Of a stretch of 64,000 nt of DNA, positions 39,944-48,057 are shown one piece after another. Position numbers and translations under genes: made by a program. Every line of letters begins with the position of its first letter. The stretch's first letter is position 1. The stretch is from NCBI GenBank assembly GCA_017849615.1, contig JAFIGS010000019.1, forward strand, positions 18,278-82,277, read 5' to 3'. Below the pieces are notes generated by a model. It saw only the letters and a program-made list of their open reading frames with translations, was not told where the DNA came from and ran no database searches. The stretch is from Pseudolabrys sp. (GTDB lineage: Bacteria > Pseudomonadota > Alphaproteobacteria > Rhizobiales > Xanthobacteraceae).

Positions 39944-40623
39944 TATCCCATATTCTTCGCCAGGAACTCGTAGGTCCGCTTCCAGGCAAGATCGGCGGCC
40001 TCGGGGCGGAAGCTCGGACGATCCTCGTTCGAGAAGGCATGCGGCGCGTCCGGATAGACATAGGTTTCCGCCTGCGGCTGCTTCTTCTTGATATCCTCGA
40101 CCACGGATGCTGGAATGCTTTCGTCCTTTTCGCCGAAATGCATCTGCACCGCGCACTTCGGCTTCTCGTCGGCGAACTTGCCGATGGCGCCGCCATAGAA
40201 CGACACCGCGGCGGCGAAGCCGGGAATGCGGCAGCCGGCAAGGAACGCCACCGAGCCCCCCATGCAGAAGCCGATGATGCCGATGATGCCGACGGGGCCG
40301 ACGTCTTTCAGGTCGGCCTTGGCGGCCGCAACGTCGAGCATCATGTGATCCCAGTTGAGATTGCCGAGGAAGCTGCGCGCATGCGCGATTTCGTCGGCCG
40401 AATAGCCGCTGTCGAAATCGCGTTCAAAGCGGTCGAACATCGCCGGCGCGATGGCCGCATAACCTTCCTGCGCGAAGCTATCGCAGATGTGGCGGATGTT
40501 CTTGTTGACGCCGAAGATTTCCTGGATGACGACCATGCCGCCTTTCGGCTTGCCCGTGGGATCGGCGCGATAGGCGCCCAGGGTATGATTGTCGCTGGCG
40601 GTAAGCGTAAGTTTGGACCCCAA
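39943..40623 (-). CDS. Dienelactone hydrolase-family protein
   Basis: A 226-residue alpha/beta hydrolase. The nucleophile C120 is in GFCMGGSVAF, and the aspartate and histidine of the triad are in EKDESIP and PHAFSNE. Classical members open dienelactones in chlorocatechol degradation, but many homologues have other substrates. No aromatic-degradation genes adjoin. The start appears to be TTG at 40621-40623, because GGAGG lies 5 nt ahead; the longer frame runs into a palindromic repeat. Confidence 0.85.
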   Translation of the reverse strand: MGSKLTLTASDNHTLGAYRADPTGKPKGGMVVIQEIFGVNKNIRHICDSFAQEGYAAIAPAMFDRFERDFDSGYSADEIAHARSFLGNLNWDHMMLDVAAAKADLKDVGPVGIIGIIGFCMGGSVAFLAGCRIPGFAAAVSFYGGAIGKFADEKPKCAVQMHFGEKDESIPASVVEDIKKKQPQAETYVYPDAPHAFSNEDRPSFRPEAADLAWKRTYEFLAKNMG

Positions 40624-40683
40624 GGGAACCTCCGAGTGACATGCGCGAGGAATGTCGCGCGTTCTAGCACGCGAGATTTGCTC

Positions 40684-40805
40684 CGTCATTCCGGGCGCGA
40701 GCAATAGCGAGCGAACCCGGAATCCAGCGCTGGATTCCGGGTCCGCCATCATAGCGCGGCGAAGACGCGCGTGAACGCGCTCATGGTGGCGTCCCGGAAT
40801 GACGG
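40684..40805. repeat. Intergenic palindrome, family A copy 1
   Basis: CGTCATTCCGGGCGCGAGCA at the left end and GGCGTCCCGGAATGACGG at the right end are inverted. Inside, ACCCGGAATCCAGCGCTGGA is followed by TTCCGGGT. It separates the dienelactone hydrolase and LLM oxidoreductase genes. Confidence 0.85.
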
Positions 40806-41804
40806 CTATATGAACAGCGGCGCCAGCAACTCGTAGGAATGCCGGCGCGCCTGGTGGTCATGAATCATGGTCGTCACCATGACCTCGTCGGCCTGCGTTG
40901 CGGCGATCAGTTCATCGAGCTTGGCCTTCACGGTCGCGGGCGAACCGACCGACAGCTTCAGGCGGTTCTGTGTGACGCGGGTGCGCTCCGCCGGCGTATA
41001 CTGATACGCCAGGGCTTCTTCCGGCGAAGCCAGCGGCAGGAATTCGCCCTTGTTGCGGCGGGTCAGATTGAGATCGACGGTGGACGCCAGCCGGTCGGCT
41101 TCCTCGTCCGTGTCCGCGCAAACCACATGCGTGCCGAGAATGGCGTAAGGCTTGTCGTGCGACACCGACGGCTTGAAGCTGGCGCGATAAATGCGCATCG
41201 CCTCGTCGGCGGGGAAGGTCGCGAAGTGGTGCGCGAACGCGAAGGCCGCGCCGATCTGCCCGGCAAGCTGCGCGCTGTAATCGGACGAGCCCAGCAGGAA
41301 GATCGGCGGCAGCTTCACCTCCGCCGGCATCGCCTGCACCTTGCTGAAGGGGTGGCCTTCCGGAAATTGCCGGGTCTCCAGCGCCATCAATTCCGAGAAG
41401 CGGTCGAGGAAGTCGTCTTCCTCGCTGACGTTCTGCCGCCGCCGCAGCATGTAGGACGTCACCTGATCGGTTCCCGGCGCGCGGCCGAGCCCGAGATCGA
41501 TGCGATCCGGGAACAGCGCTTCCAGCACCTTGAAGCGCTCGGCCACGGTCAGCGGCGCGTGGTTGGGCAGCATGACGCCGCCGGAACCGACGCGTATGCG
41601 GTTCGTCGCCGCGGCGATCTGGCCGATCATGATGTCGGGCGCTGACGAGGCGATCATCGGCATGTTGTGATGCTCGGCCACCCAGTAGCGGACATAGCCG
41701 AGCTTGTCGGCGAGCTGCCCCAGATCGATGGAATTGCGCAGCGCCTGGGCGCCGGTCGAGCCGGCCGACACCGGCGACAGATCGAGAACGGAAAGAGCGG
41801 TCAT
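40806..41804 (-). CDS. LLM-class flavin-dependent oxidoreductase
   Basis: A 332-residue luciferase-like monooxygenase fold: VRYWVAEHHNMPMIASSAP (flavin contacts), IRVGSGGVMLPNHAPLTVAE and DLGLGRAPGTDQ. It uses FMNH2 or a deazaflavin cofactor; substrate unknown. The E. coli YhbW group shares the same beginning. No flavin reductase gene is adjacent. Start ATG at 41804. Confidence 0.9.
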   Translation of the reverse strand: MTALSVLDLSPVSAGSTGAQALRNSIDLGQLADKLGYVRYWVAEHHNMPMIASSAPDIMIGQIAAATNRIRVGSGGVMLPNHAPLTVAERFKVLEALFPDRIDLGLGRAPGTDQVTSYMLRRRQNVSEEDDFLDRFSELMALETRQFPEGHPFSKVQAMPAEVKLPPIFLLGSSDYSAQLAGQIGAAFAFAHHFATFPADEAMRIYRASFKPSVSHDKPYAILGTHVVCADTDEEADRLASTVDLNLTRRNKGEFLPLASPEEALAYQYTPAERTRVTQNRLKLSVGSPATVKAKLDELIAATQADEVMVTTMIHDHQARRHSYELLAPLFI

Positions 41805-41997
41805 GAAAACTCTCGGGGGCGGGGCCGGCGGAACACCATCCCCCTTACAAAGGCATCGGGGAAAGCCGGGTCAAGCCCCGCCGCGCTTAGGCCATGACAG
41901 ACATGCGTGCATTCGCGGAAATTTGCGGTTTTCAGGCGGCTATGGCGGTGGCTATCATCGTGCCTACATGGTGACGAAGACAGAGGGGTTTCCGCCG

Positions 41998-42981
41998 ATG
42001 GCTTCGCTGATGGAATTCAAGGTACCGCCCGGGGAGCAGCCGCGCCCGGAAGATTATGGTTTCGATCTCGACCGCGCCCTGTCGTCGGTCGTCGGCCTGC
42101 ACTCGATCATTCCGAACGATGCGTTCACCGCGACGACGCTGGGTGTCGAGCGCGCCGGCAATGGCGTGCTGATCGGCGACGGCCTGGTTCTCACCGTCGG
42201 CTATCTCATCACCGAGGCCGAAACGATCTGGCTGCATTTGTCGGATGGCCGCGTCATGGAAGGCCACGGCCTCGGCGTCGATCATGAGACCGGCTTCGGG
42301 CTGGTGCAGGCGCTCGGCCGGCCCAATCTGCCGGTGCTCGGCCTCGGCTCGTCGCGCGATATCGGGCTCGGCGACCGCGTCGTCATTGGCGCGTTCGGCG
42401 GCCGCAACAAATCGCTGGCCGCGCGTGTCGCCGCCCGGCAGGAATTCGCCGGCTACTGGGAGTATCTGATCGACGATGCGATCTTCACCTTCCCGTCGCA
42501 TCCGCATTGGGGCGGCACCGGGCTCATTTCGCCGGCCGGCGATCTCGTCGGCATCGGCTCGCTGCAGATCGAGCGCGCCACCGGTGGCGAGAGCGGCGGC
42601 GCCGGCGAGCACCTCAACATGATGATCCCGATCGATCTGCTGAAACCGGTGCTGAGCGATCTGTCGCGCTTCGGCCGCGTCGATCGTCCGGTGCGACCGT
42701 GGCTCGGCGTCTTCACCACCGAGATCGAGGAGACGCTGGTCATCGTCGGCGTCGCCGACAAGGGGCCCGCGGCGCGCGCCGAGATCAAGACCGGCGACAT
42801 GATCGTCGGCGTGGCGGGAGAGAAGGTGACGAGCCTGGCCGAGCTCTATCGCGGCATCTGGGCGCTCGGCACCGCCGGCGTCGAAGTGCCGCTGACCTTG
42901 CATCGCGACGGCGACACCTTCGACGTGCGGGTGAACTCATCCGACCGCAACAAATTCCTCAAGGGTCCTAAGGTGCATTGA
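41998..42981 (+). CDS. HtrA-like protein without catalytic triad, with PDZ domain
   Basis: 327 residues. The trypsin-like part (about 25-230) and the PDZ domain (about 235-320, RPWLGVFTTEIEETLVIVGV then GDMIVGVAGEKVTSLAELYR) line up with DegP/HtrA proteins. At the places of the triad the sequence reads LTVGYLI (Y69 for His), DHETGFGLVQ (no Asp before L) and HPHWGGTGLIS (no GNSGG serine). It should not be a serine protease and may be a chaperone or scaffold. No signal peptide is seen. GAGGGG 10 nt before the ATG at 41998 supports this start. Confidence 0.8.
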   Translation: MASLMEFKVPPGEQPRPEDYGFDLDRALSSVVGLHSIIPNDAFTATTLGVERAGNGVLIGDGLVLTVGYLITEAETIWLHLSDGRVMEGHGLGVDHETGFGLVQALGRPNLPVLGLGSSRDIGLGDRVVIGAFGGRNKSLAARVAARQEFAGYWEYLIDDAIFTFPSHPHWGGTGLISPAGDLVGIGSLQIERATGGESGGAGEHLNMMIPIDLLKPVLSDLSRFGRVDRPVRPWLGVFTTEIEETLVIVGVADKGPAARAEIKTGDMIVGVAGEKVTSLAELYRGIWALGTAGVEVPLTLHRDGDTFDVRVNSSDRNKFLKGPKVH

Positions 42982-42987
42982 GAACAT

Positions 42988-43096
42988 CGTCATTCCGGGG
43001 TGCAGACGAAGTCTGCGAACCCGGAATCCAGCGACGGTCTCGGCGGACGGCTCTGGATTCCGGATTCGCTCGTTGCACGGGCGCCCCGGAATGACA
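42988..43096. repeat. Intergenic palindrome, family A copy 2
   Basis: Ends CGTCATTCCGGGGTGC and GCGCCCCGGAATGAC are inverted, with ACCCGGAATCCAGCG and GGATTCCGGATTCG inside. It fills the space between the convergent HtrA-like and DUF427 genes. Confidence 0.9.
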
Positions 43097-43097
43097 G

Positions 43098-43454
43098 CTA
43101 CCCCATCTTTATCTCCACCCGGTCCGGATAAAACGCGAGGTGGTCCTGGATCTCCGTCACCGCCGGATAGGGCGTCTCGTAGCTCCACACCGCGTTGTCG
43201 GCGCTGCGGCCATCGGCTGAAATCGTGAAGTAGCTGGCGTCGCCCTTGTACGGGCAGTGCGTGGTGTGCCCGGTCCGGGTGAGCAGCGCCATGTCGGTGT
43301 CTTCGCGCGGAATATAGTAAACGGAAGGATAACGCGCCTCGTTGAGCCGCAGCGCCCGCGTCGTGTCGGCGATGGTCCGGCCGGCGAAAACGACGCGAAC
43401 GCGCGCTTTTTCTTGCGAAATCGCGATCGGATGGTCGGCTCCCGGCTGTTTCAT
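43098..43454 (-). CDS. DUF427-domain protein
   Basis: A 118-residue protein. DUF427 signatures are VRVVFAGRTIADTTRALRLN, YPSVYYIPREDTDMALL and THCPYKGDASYF. The family is common in soil bacteria; it often occurs as a single small protein of unknown function. The start at MKQPGADHPI is the only one that keeps the family length. Convergent with the HtrA-like gene across a palindrome. Confidence 0.9.
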   Translation of the reverse strand: MKQPGADHPIAISQEKARVRVVFAGRTIADTTRALRLNEARYPSVYYIPREDTDMALLTRTGHTTHCPYKGDASYFTISADGRSADNAVWSYETPYPAVTEIQDHLAFYPDRVEIKMG

Positions 43455-43582
43455 CGCTTCAGTCTCCGGTGAGGCGGGGCGTAAGCCGCCGCATTTCAGC
43501 AAATTGAATTCGCCGCCTTAGCAAAGCGGCAGAGTTTTACCGGTAGCGTGCGGCACATCGGGAAGGTTAACGGGTCGCGCGC

Positions 43583-44083
43583 ATGCCGAAAAGTCCGCTG
43601 GATTCCATGCTGCAGGGGCTGAACATCCTCGTGGTGGATGGCAACGCCTACATGCGCAAGGTCACGCGCATGATGCTGATGAATCTCGGCGCCAAGTCGG
43701 TGATCGAGGCCGCCGACGGCCTCGCCGCGCTCGAGCAGATCCGCAATGTCGATCCCGACGTCATGCTGCTCGACTGGGACATGCCGCTGCTCAACGGCAT
43801 GGAGGTCGTGCGCATCGTGCGCTCGCCCGGCGTATTTCCGCGGCCGAACCTGCCGATCATCATGCTGACGTCGCACGCCCACCGCTCCTCCGTGGTGCAG
43901 GCGCTGCATGCCGGCATCAACGAGTTTCTGGTCAAGCCGACCTCGGCCAAGGCGCTGCGCGACCGGCTGAGCTCGATCGTGATCAATCCGCGGCCGATGG
44001 TGCAGCTCGGCGACGCCTACGTGCCGCAGCCGCGCAAGATGTCGACCGGCCTCGAGCTCGATCCCGCCGACGTCCACAACTAG
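43583..44083 (+). CDS. Lone CheY-like response regulator
   Basis: A 166-residue single receiver domain with a short extra tail. The phosphoacceptor is D64 (MLLDWDMP), the signalling threonine T96 (MLTSHAH) and the lysine K118 (FLVKPT). The acidic pair that holds Mg is only D19-G20 (ILVVDGNAYMRKV), where most receivers have D-D or E-D. No kinase or output gene is near. It is a likely partner of an unlinked sensor. Confidence 0.87.
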   Translation: MPKSPLDSMLQGLNILVVDGNAYMRKVTRMMLMNLGAKSVIEAADGLAALEQIRNVDPDVMLLDWDMPLLNGMEVVRIVRSPGVFPRPNLPIIMLTSHAHRSSVVQALHAGINEFLVKPTSAKALRDRLSSIVINPRPMVQLGDAYVPQPRKMSTGLELDPADVHN

Positions 44084-44164
44084 ATCTCGTCGCGTTCCGG
44101 ACACTGGCGCTCGCCGTCTCCGGTGTTCTAAACTCCCGCACAACAAGAAATGTCGGGGGATTCC

Positions 44165-45319
44165 GTGACCAGCCACTCCATGCGCCTGCCGGACAGCGGC
44201 ACCTTTGTCGGCCGCGCCCATGTTCCGGGGACCGCGCATCCGCTGGTCGTCACCGTGCGCGACGGCTCGATCGTCGATATCACCTCGGCGCAGGCGCCGA
44301 CCGTCCGCGACGTTTGCGAGATGGACGAGCCCGCCGCCTTCGTGCGCGGCGCCAGGGGCAAAACCATCGCCACCGTCGACGCGATCACGGCGGCCAGCAT
44401 GACCCACGCCGCCAGCGCCATCCGGCTGCTGTCGCCGGTCGATCTTCACGCCGTAAAGGCGTCCGGCGTCACCTTCGTCGTCAGTCTGCTCGAGCGCGTC
44501 ATCGAGGAGCAGGCGCGCGGCTCGGCCGAGAAGGCCGAGTCGATCCGCGCCGATATTCACGGCCTGATCGGCGAGGATCTGTCCAGGCTCAAGCCCGGCT
44601 CGCCCGAGGCCATGGCGATCAAGGCCAAGCTGATCGCGCGCGGCGTCTGGTCTCAGTATCTCGAGGTCGGCATCGGCCCGGATGCCGAGGTTTTCACCAA
44701 GTGCCAGCCGATGTCATCGGTCGGCTTCGGCGCCGATATCGGCCTGCTCGAGCAATCGACCTGGAATAATCCGGAGCCGGAGATCGCCGTGATCGCCGTG
44801 AGCAGCGGTCGCATCGTCGGCGCCACGCTCGGCAACGACGTCAATCTGCGCGACATCGAAGGCCGCTCGGCGCTGCTGCTCGGCAAGACCAAGGACAATA
44901 ACGCTTCCGCCGCGCTCGGGCCGTTCATCCGGCTGTTCGACGATACTTTCTCCATCGCCGACGTGAAGAAGGCGCAGGTCAATCTCACCGTGGAAGGCAC
45001 CGACGGTTTCTTCCTCGAAGGTTCGAGTTCGATGTCCGAGATCAGCCGTTCGCCGGAAGAACTGGTCGCGGCGGCGATGGGGCCGCATCACCAGTATCCC
45101 GACGGCATGGCGCTCTATCTCGGCACCATGTTCGTGCCGTCGAAGGACCGCGGCGAGGTAGGGCAGGGCTTCACGCACAAGATCGGCGACATCGTCACGA
45201 TCTCGTCGGACAAGCTCGGGGCGCTGGTCAATCGCGTGAAGTACTCGCCGGACTGCCCGCACTGGACCTACGGCACGCGCGCCTTGATGCGCGACCTCGC
45301 CGCGGCGAAGCTGATCTGA
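44165..45319 (+). CDS. Fumarylacetoacetate hydrolase-family protein
   Basis: 384 residues. The FAH-type C-terminal domain (about 190-375) has NNPEPEIAVIAVSSGRIVGA with the metal-binding E-x-E, GNDVNLRDIEGRSALLLGKT and GQGFTHKIGDIVTISS. The N-terminal half is less typical. Members hydrolyse or decarboxylate beta-diketo or hydroxyketo acids; the substrate cannot be told. A GTG at 44165 has GGGGGA 4 nt ahead and is preferred to an ATG 15 nt upstream. A terminator follows at 45421. Confidence 0.85.
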   Translation: MTSHSMRLPDSGTFVGRAHVPGTAHPLVVTVRDGSIVDITSAQAPTVRDVCEMDEPAAFVRGARGKTIATVDAITAASMTHAASAIRLLSPVDLHAVKASGVTFVVSLLERVIEEQARGSAEKAESIRADIHGLIGEDLSRLKPGSPEAMAIKAKLIARGVWSQYLEVGIGPDAEVFTKCQPMSSVGFGADIGLLEQSTWNNPEPEIAVIAVSSGRIVGATLGNDVNLRDIEGRSALLLGKTKDNNASAALGPFIRLFDDTFSIADVKKAQVNLTVEGTDGFFLEGSSSMSEISRSPEELVAAAMGPHHQYPDGMALYLGTMFVPSKDRGEVGQGFTHKIGDIVTISSDKLGALVNRVKYSPDCPHWTYGTRALMRDLAAAKLI

Positions 45320-45634
45320 GACCAGCGGGGCTTGCCGAAGGGGGATTGGCGCGCCGTGCGGGGGTGATGATGAGAACTATGTCTACGCTATAGACCTCTA
45401 GATTCGGAGCCAGCAATTCGGCCGGAAGCCGCTGAAATCGCAGCAGGCTTCCGGCTTTTGTCTCTTCTCCGCGCCGATACTCACGACGTACGAGAAATTG
45501 CTTTCGACCGGGCAATGGCTGCGGTTGCCCCTCCTATTCAAGTCTGAGGTCGTCGTCGGCGATTATCGCGCGACGCACGCTCCTATGCTTGCGCTTCGAT
45601 TGATTTGTAACGACCGTTGCATTAAGATACAGCC
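45320..45634. other. Spacer at the left edge of the accessory cluster
   Basis: 315 bp without a gene. It holds the terminator described next and, nearer the right end, an AT-rich upstream region for the ChrB-like gene. No copy of the tRNA-Arg 3' end and no integrase remnant were found. Confidence 0.5.
45421..45460 (+). terminator. Rho-independent terminator after the FAH-family gene
   Basis: A 10-bp stem (45421-45430 with 45446-45455) containing a smaller GCTG-AAATCG-CAGC hairpin, followed by TTTTG. It closes the FAH transcript 100 bp downstream of its stop. Confidence 0.8.
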
Positions 45635-46177
45635 ATGGTATCACTCTCATGGCTACTGCTCACTTATAAGGTCCCGCCTGAACCCGCCACGAAGCGCGTT
45701 GCGCTCTGGCGGCGGGTGAAAGGCATGGGCGCCGTCTATCTGCAAAACGGCGTCTGCCTGCTGCCGAAGACGGACGATCACATCCGCCGGCTGAAGATGA
45801 TTGAAAACGATGTCTCCAAGATGGGCGGCGAAGCCGTGATCCTGGAAACCGTCGCTCTCGACCGTGCTCAGGAGGAGAAGGTCGTCGCCCGTTTCCGAGC
45901 CGACCGGGATGATCAGTACCGCGAATTTCTTGGCAGATGCGCGGATTTCGAGAAGGAGATCGCCAAGGAAATCGCAATCAACAAGTTCACCTATGCCGAG
46001 CTTGAGGAGGAAGATACCGACCTGAAAAAGCTGCAAGGCTGGCTCGACAAGATCAGGAAATTGGATTTCTACGACGCACCGCTCGCGGAGGAGGCAGCCA
46101 CGCGGCTGCGGGCTTGCGAAGAACTCCTCGATAGCTACGCACAGCGTGTCTTCGATGCCCATGACGAAAACCGTTGA
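45635..46177 (+). CDS. ChrB N-terminal domain protein
   Basis: A 180-residue protein matching the N-terminal part of ChrB, the chromate-responsive regulator: SWLLLTYKVPPEPATKRVAL, then WRRVKGMGAVYLQNGVCLLP and a helical, glutamate-rich rest. Full-length ChrB is about 300 residues with a C-terminal domain that is missing here. It could still bind DNA or metal ions. It is the first gene of a four-gene plus-strand cluster, and its end overlaps the MFS gene. Confidence 0.8.
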   Translation: MVSLSWLLLTYKVPPEPATKRVALWRRVKGMGAVYLQNGVCLLPKTDDHIRRLKMIENDVSKMGGEAVILETVALDRAQEEKVVARFRADRDDQYREFLGRCADFEKEIAKEIAINKFTYAELEEEDTDLKKLQGWLDKIRKLDFYDAPLAEEAATRLRACEELLDSYAQRVFDAHDENR

Positions 46178-47432
46178 AACAAGTGACCGCGCCGGAGCGC
46201 GCATCGTCTCTGTTGAGCAAGCGCCGACGACCGGACGCCGCCGTGGCATTCCCGCCGGCATCTGGGCGCTCGGCTTCGTCTCGATGCTGATGGACGTTTC
46301 CTCGGAGATGATCCATGCGCTGCTGCCGGTCTACATGGTCACCGTGCTCGGCACCTCGACGCTGGCTGTCGGTATCATCGAAGGCATTGCCGAGGCGACC
46401 GCTTCGATCACCAAGGTCTTTTCCGGGGCGCTCAGCGACTGGCTGGGCAAACGGAAATTCCTTGCCGCATTGGGCTATGGCCTCGCTGCCTTCACCAAAC
46501 CGATCTTTCCGCTGGCATCGTCTCTTGATTGGCTCATAGCAGCCCGATTTATCGACCGGGTGGGCAAGGGCATAAGAGGCGCGCCGCGCGACGCGCTCGT
46601 CGCTGACATCGCGCCGCCTGAACTGCGCGGTGCGAGCTTCGGCCTGCGCCAGTCGCTCGATATGACCGGCGCCTTTGTCGGACCGCTGCTGGCCATCGGG
46701 CTGATGTGGCTGACGGCCGATCACTTCCAGACGGTGTTCTGGATCGCCGTCGTTCCGGCGTTTCTGTCCGTCGCGCTCATTCTCGTGGCGGTGAAGGAGC
46801 CTGAGCGGCCGACCGCGTTGCGCAAAGTTCGCCTGCCGTTGCACCGCGACGAATTGCGCCGCCTTGGCACGACGTATTGGTGGGTCGTGGCAGTTGCCGC
46901 GGTCTTCACGCTGGCGCGCTTCAGCGAGGCGTTCCTGATACTCCGCGCCCAGTCGATCGGCCTGCCGCTGGCTCTTGTCCCGATCGTGCTGGTCCTCATG
47001 AGCCTCGCCTATTCACTGTCGGCCTATCCGATCGGCATTCTCTCTGACCGCATGGACAAGGTGACGATCCTGATTGCCGGGCTCGCTCTGCTCGTCGTCG
47101 CGGATGTGGTGTTAGCTTTCGCGAGCGGCATCGCCGCAGTCGGTCTCGGCGTCGTGCTCTGGGGCCTCCATATGGGCTTCACCCAAGGCTTGCTCGCGAC
47201 GCTGATTGCGGAAACGGCCCCGGCGGAACTGCGCGGCACCGCCTTCGGTGTGTTCAACCTGGTTTGCGGTCTGGCTCTGCTGGCCGCCAGCATCATCGCC
47301 GGAGCATTGTGGGATGCCGCGGGACCTGAAGCGGCGTTTCTTGCCGGCGCGGCCTTTGCCGCGCTGACCACGCTGGGGCTCGTTCGCATTCGGGGACGGC
47401 TGCTGAAGCCTTCCGTGCCTGACGCAGAGTGA
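46155..47432 (+). CDS. Major facilitator superfamily exporter
   Basis: A 425-residue MFS transporter with about 12 membrane segments. Its N-terminal motif VGIIEGIAEATASITKVFSG and the loop DRVGKGIRGAPRDALVADI are typical of the group that includes nickel-resistance NreB and drug/metal exporters. Starts at ATG 46155 or 46161 both overlap the ChrB-like gene end; neither has a clear ribosome-binding site, so translation is probably coupled. The cargo is unknown. Confidence 0.88.
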   Translation: MPMTKTVETSDRAGARIVSVEQAPTTGRRRGIPAGIWALGFVSMLMDVSSEMIHALLPVYMVTVLGTSTLAVGIIEGIAEATASITKVFSGALSDWLGKRKFLAALGYGLAAFTKPIFPLASSLDWLIAARFIDRVGKGIRGAPRDALVADIAPPELRGASFGLRQSLDMTGAFVGPLLAIGLMWLTADHFQTVFWIAVVPAFLSVALILVAVKEPERPTALRKVRLPLHRDELRRLGTTYWWVVAVAAVFTLARFSEAFLILRAQSIGLPLALVPIVLVLMSLAYSLSAYPIGILSDRMDKVTILIAGLALLVVADVVLAFASGIAAVGLGVVLWGLHMGFTQGLLATLIAETAPAELRGTAFGVFNLVCGLALLAASIIAGALWDAAGPEAAFLAGAAFAALTTLGLVRIRGRLLKPSVPDAE

Positions 47433-47488
47433 AATCGCAAACGCGCTGCCAATGCTCATGCGATGCCAACAAAAGAAGAGGAAATGGC

Positions 47489-48046
47489 GTGCACCTGTAT
47501 GATCTCGATGCGGCCGCGACCCGCGCCATCAACAGCCTCGCGGGAGCAAGCGCTTTAGCTGATCTCGTCATGATCTGGGTATCGGCGATCGGCGTGCCGC
47601 TGCTCGTGATCGCGGTCGCCGCCCAATGGTGGCGAGGACCGGACAGGCCGCACAACCGGCACGTTCTCGTTGCGACGGGACTTTCCTTCCTGCTCGGCCT
47701 TGCGATCAACCAGCTCATCCTGCTGTTCGTCCTTCGGATGCGCCCCTACGACGGTGGCGTCTCGCATCTGTTGATCGAGCGCAGCGCCGATCCGTCGTTT
47801 CCGTCCGACCACGCGACGGCGACCTTCGCGATCGCGGCAGCGTTTCTGCTGCATGGCATGAGGCGAACCGGACTATGGTTCCTCGCGGCCGCTGTTCTCG
47901 TGACGATCTCCCGTGTCTATATCGGGACGCATTATGTGAGCGACGTGCTCGGGGGAGCCGCGACCGGGATCGCCGCAGCCATTCTGGTTCGCGCACTCTA
48001 TCGGGAAGGGACGCGCCTCGATCGGTTCGTCACCTCGATCTTGTAG
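47489..48046 (+). CDS. PAP2-family membrane phosphatase
   Basis: A 185-residue, multi-helix phosphatase. Motifs are RMRPYDGG, SFPSDHATATFAIA and SRVYIGTHYVSDVLGG; the P-S-D/G-H and S-R-x5-H-x3-D signatures hold the catalytic histidines. Similar proteins act on undecaprenyl pyrophosphate or phosphatidic acid. The first motif lacks the usual lysine before R-P (LRMRP). The start is GTG at 47489, with AGAGGA 7 nt ahead. It lies 11 bp before the DedA-PAP2 fusion gene. Confidence 0.88.
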   Translation: MHLYDLDAAATRAINSLAGASALADLVMIWVSAIGVPLLVIAVAAQWWRGPDRPHNRHVLVATGLSFLLGLAINQLILLFVLRMRPYDGGVSHLLIERSADPSFPSDHATATFAIAAAFLLHGMRRTGLWFLAAAVLVTISRVYIGTHYVSDVLGGAATGIAAAILVRALYREGTRLDRFVTSIL

Positions 48047-48057
48047 GGGGACGCGGG

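Noticed and set aside
45320-45634. Left attachment site repeating the tRNA-Arg 3' end
   Set aside because: Only TTGGCGC-like 7-base matches are present, which chance would give in this GC-rich DNA; no integrase remnant is seen.
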